Program-made: the position numbers and the translations under genes | Assembly (NCBI RefSeq): GCF_022627955.1 | Contig: NZ_JABXGD010000002.1 | Location: forward strand, 186,001-250,000 | Reading direction: 5' to 3' | DNA length: 64,000 nucleotides | From: Microbacterium sp. C5A9 | GTDB lineage: Bacteria > Actinomycetota > Actinomycetes > Actinomycetales > Microbacteriaceae | The notes under the pieces: generated by a model | What the model was told of the DNA's origin: nothing | Seen by the model: only the letters and a program-made list of their open reading frames with translations | The model's database searches: none | Shown: positions 63,759 to 64,000 of the stretch, piece by piece | How the letters are laid out: each line of letters opens with the position of its first letter | Position numbering within the stretch: the stretch's first letter is position 1

Positions 63759-64000
63759 GGGGCTGATCGGTTTCGACAGCGCCTGTGAATCCACGAGAAG
63801 CGGGCCGAGGATGCAGAGTTATCTCGTAAACGCTCTCTGCAAAAAAATAGTTGCCGAAACCAAGCGCAACGACTTCGCCCTCGCTGCATAAGCGAGCCCG
63901 ATAGTCCGTCAGGCCGTATGTGATTCCGATACGGATCCTGGCGTCATCTAGGAATCTTGCTGCGTGATGGCGTCTGGACGTCACGTGGGACTCTTCCCAG
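63759..64000 (+). ncRNA. ssrA: Transfer-messenger RNA, 3' end beyond the window
   Basis: The acceptor-like 5' end GGGGCTGATCGGTTTCGACA is diagnostic of tmRNA. The tag ORF runs 63853-63891: resume codon GCC, then AETKRNDFALAA and TAA, ending in the ALAA degradation signal. The C-rich and pairing segments after the tag fit the pseudoknot region. The 3' TPsiC and CCA end lie outside. tmRNA with SmpB frees stalled ribosomes. Confidence 0.95.

Noticed and set aside
1..64000. CRISPR arrays, insertion sequences, prophage, tRNA and rRNA genes
   Set aside because: No repeat-spacer pattern, transposase, integrase, cloverleaf or rRNA segment was seen on either strand by reading.

Overview
This 64-kb window is a high-GC, densely packed stretch of an actinobacterial chromosome. 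Gene content and order point to the family Microbacteriaceae, probably Microbacterium or a close relative. The signs are a DUF3046 gene just upstream of recA-recX-miaB-miaA-dapF-hflX, an Actino-pnp-like leader on a polynucleotide phosphorylase gene with a rare TTG start, an RNase J next to dapA and ftsK, an EfeUOB iron importer, and a tmRNA whose tag reads AETKRNDFALAA. Many genes have a TANNNT hexamer 6 to 8 bases before the start codon, which is the pattern of leaderless transcription common in this phylum. No insertion sequence, prophage, CRISPR array, tRNA or rRNA gene was seen. The window looks like core chromosome with accessory genes between conserved blocks.

Layout. 0-15 kb: ribF, an SNF2-type helicase, phosphofructokinase, oligopeptidase B (reverse strand), a PiT phosphate transporter behind a candidate PHO box, a cyclic-nucleotide-type phosphoesterase, aspartase, a FAH-fold hydrolase, a PrsW-type membrane protease, an FKBP prolyl isomerase and a YceI protein. 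15-31 kb: rpsO; a membrane protein and small winged-helix regulator behind two tandem palindromes; a 2-oxoglutarate oxygenase-like enzyme; efeUOB with an overlapping DtxR/IdeR-type box; a membrane acyltransferase with a serine hydrolase; a flavin monooxygenase/flavin reductase pair with a palindrome in its promoter; a berberine-bridge-type oxidoreductase; and a CitA/CitB-like two-component system divergent from a C4-dicarboxylate carrier.

31-45 kb: DUF5302 and VTT-domain proteins, a rare fusion of a GT4 glycosyltransferase with an SGNH hydrolase, UDP-glucose dehydrogenase, pnp, an aldo-keto reductase fold that has lost its catalytic residues, a phosphatase, dapB, a thiol cluster (OsmC, DUF4395, membrane thioredoxin), and the folate/dTMP pair thyA-folA. 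45-64 kb: a free-standing EF-Tu domain II protein, dapA, RNase J, ftsK-pgsA-cinA, a ClgR-like regulator, DUF3046, LexA-box-controlled recA with recX, miaB-miaA, dapF, an HAD phosphatase, an rRNA-type methyltransferase, hflX, a SIMPL-domain protein and the start of ssrA (tmRNA).

Functional links: dapB, dapA and dapF supply meso-diaminopimelate/lysine but sit in three separate places. rpsO, pnp, RNase J, hflX and tmRNA form a translation and RNA-decay theme. The most unusual items are the catalytically empty aldo-keto reductase, the GT4-SGNH fusion, the isolated EF-Tu domain II, and the twin-palindrome operator before an uncharacterised membrane protein/regulator operon. No striking new multi-gene system is evident.
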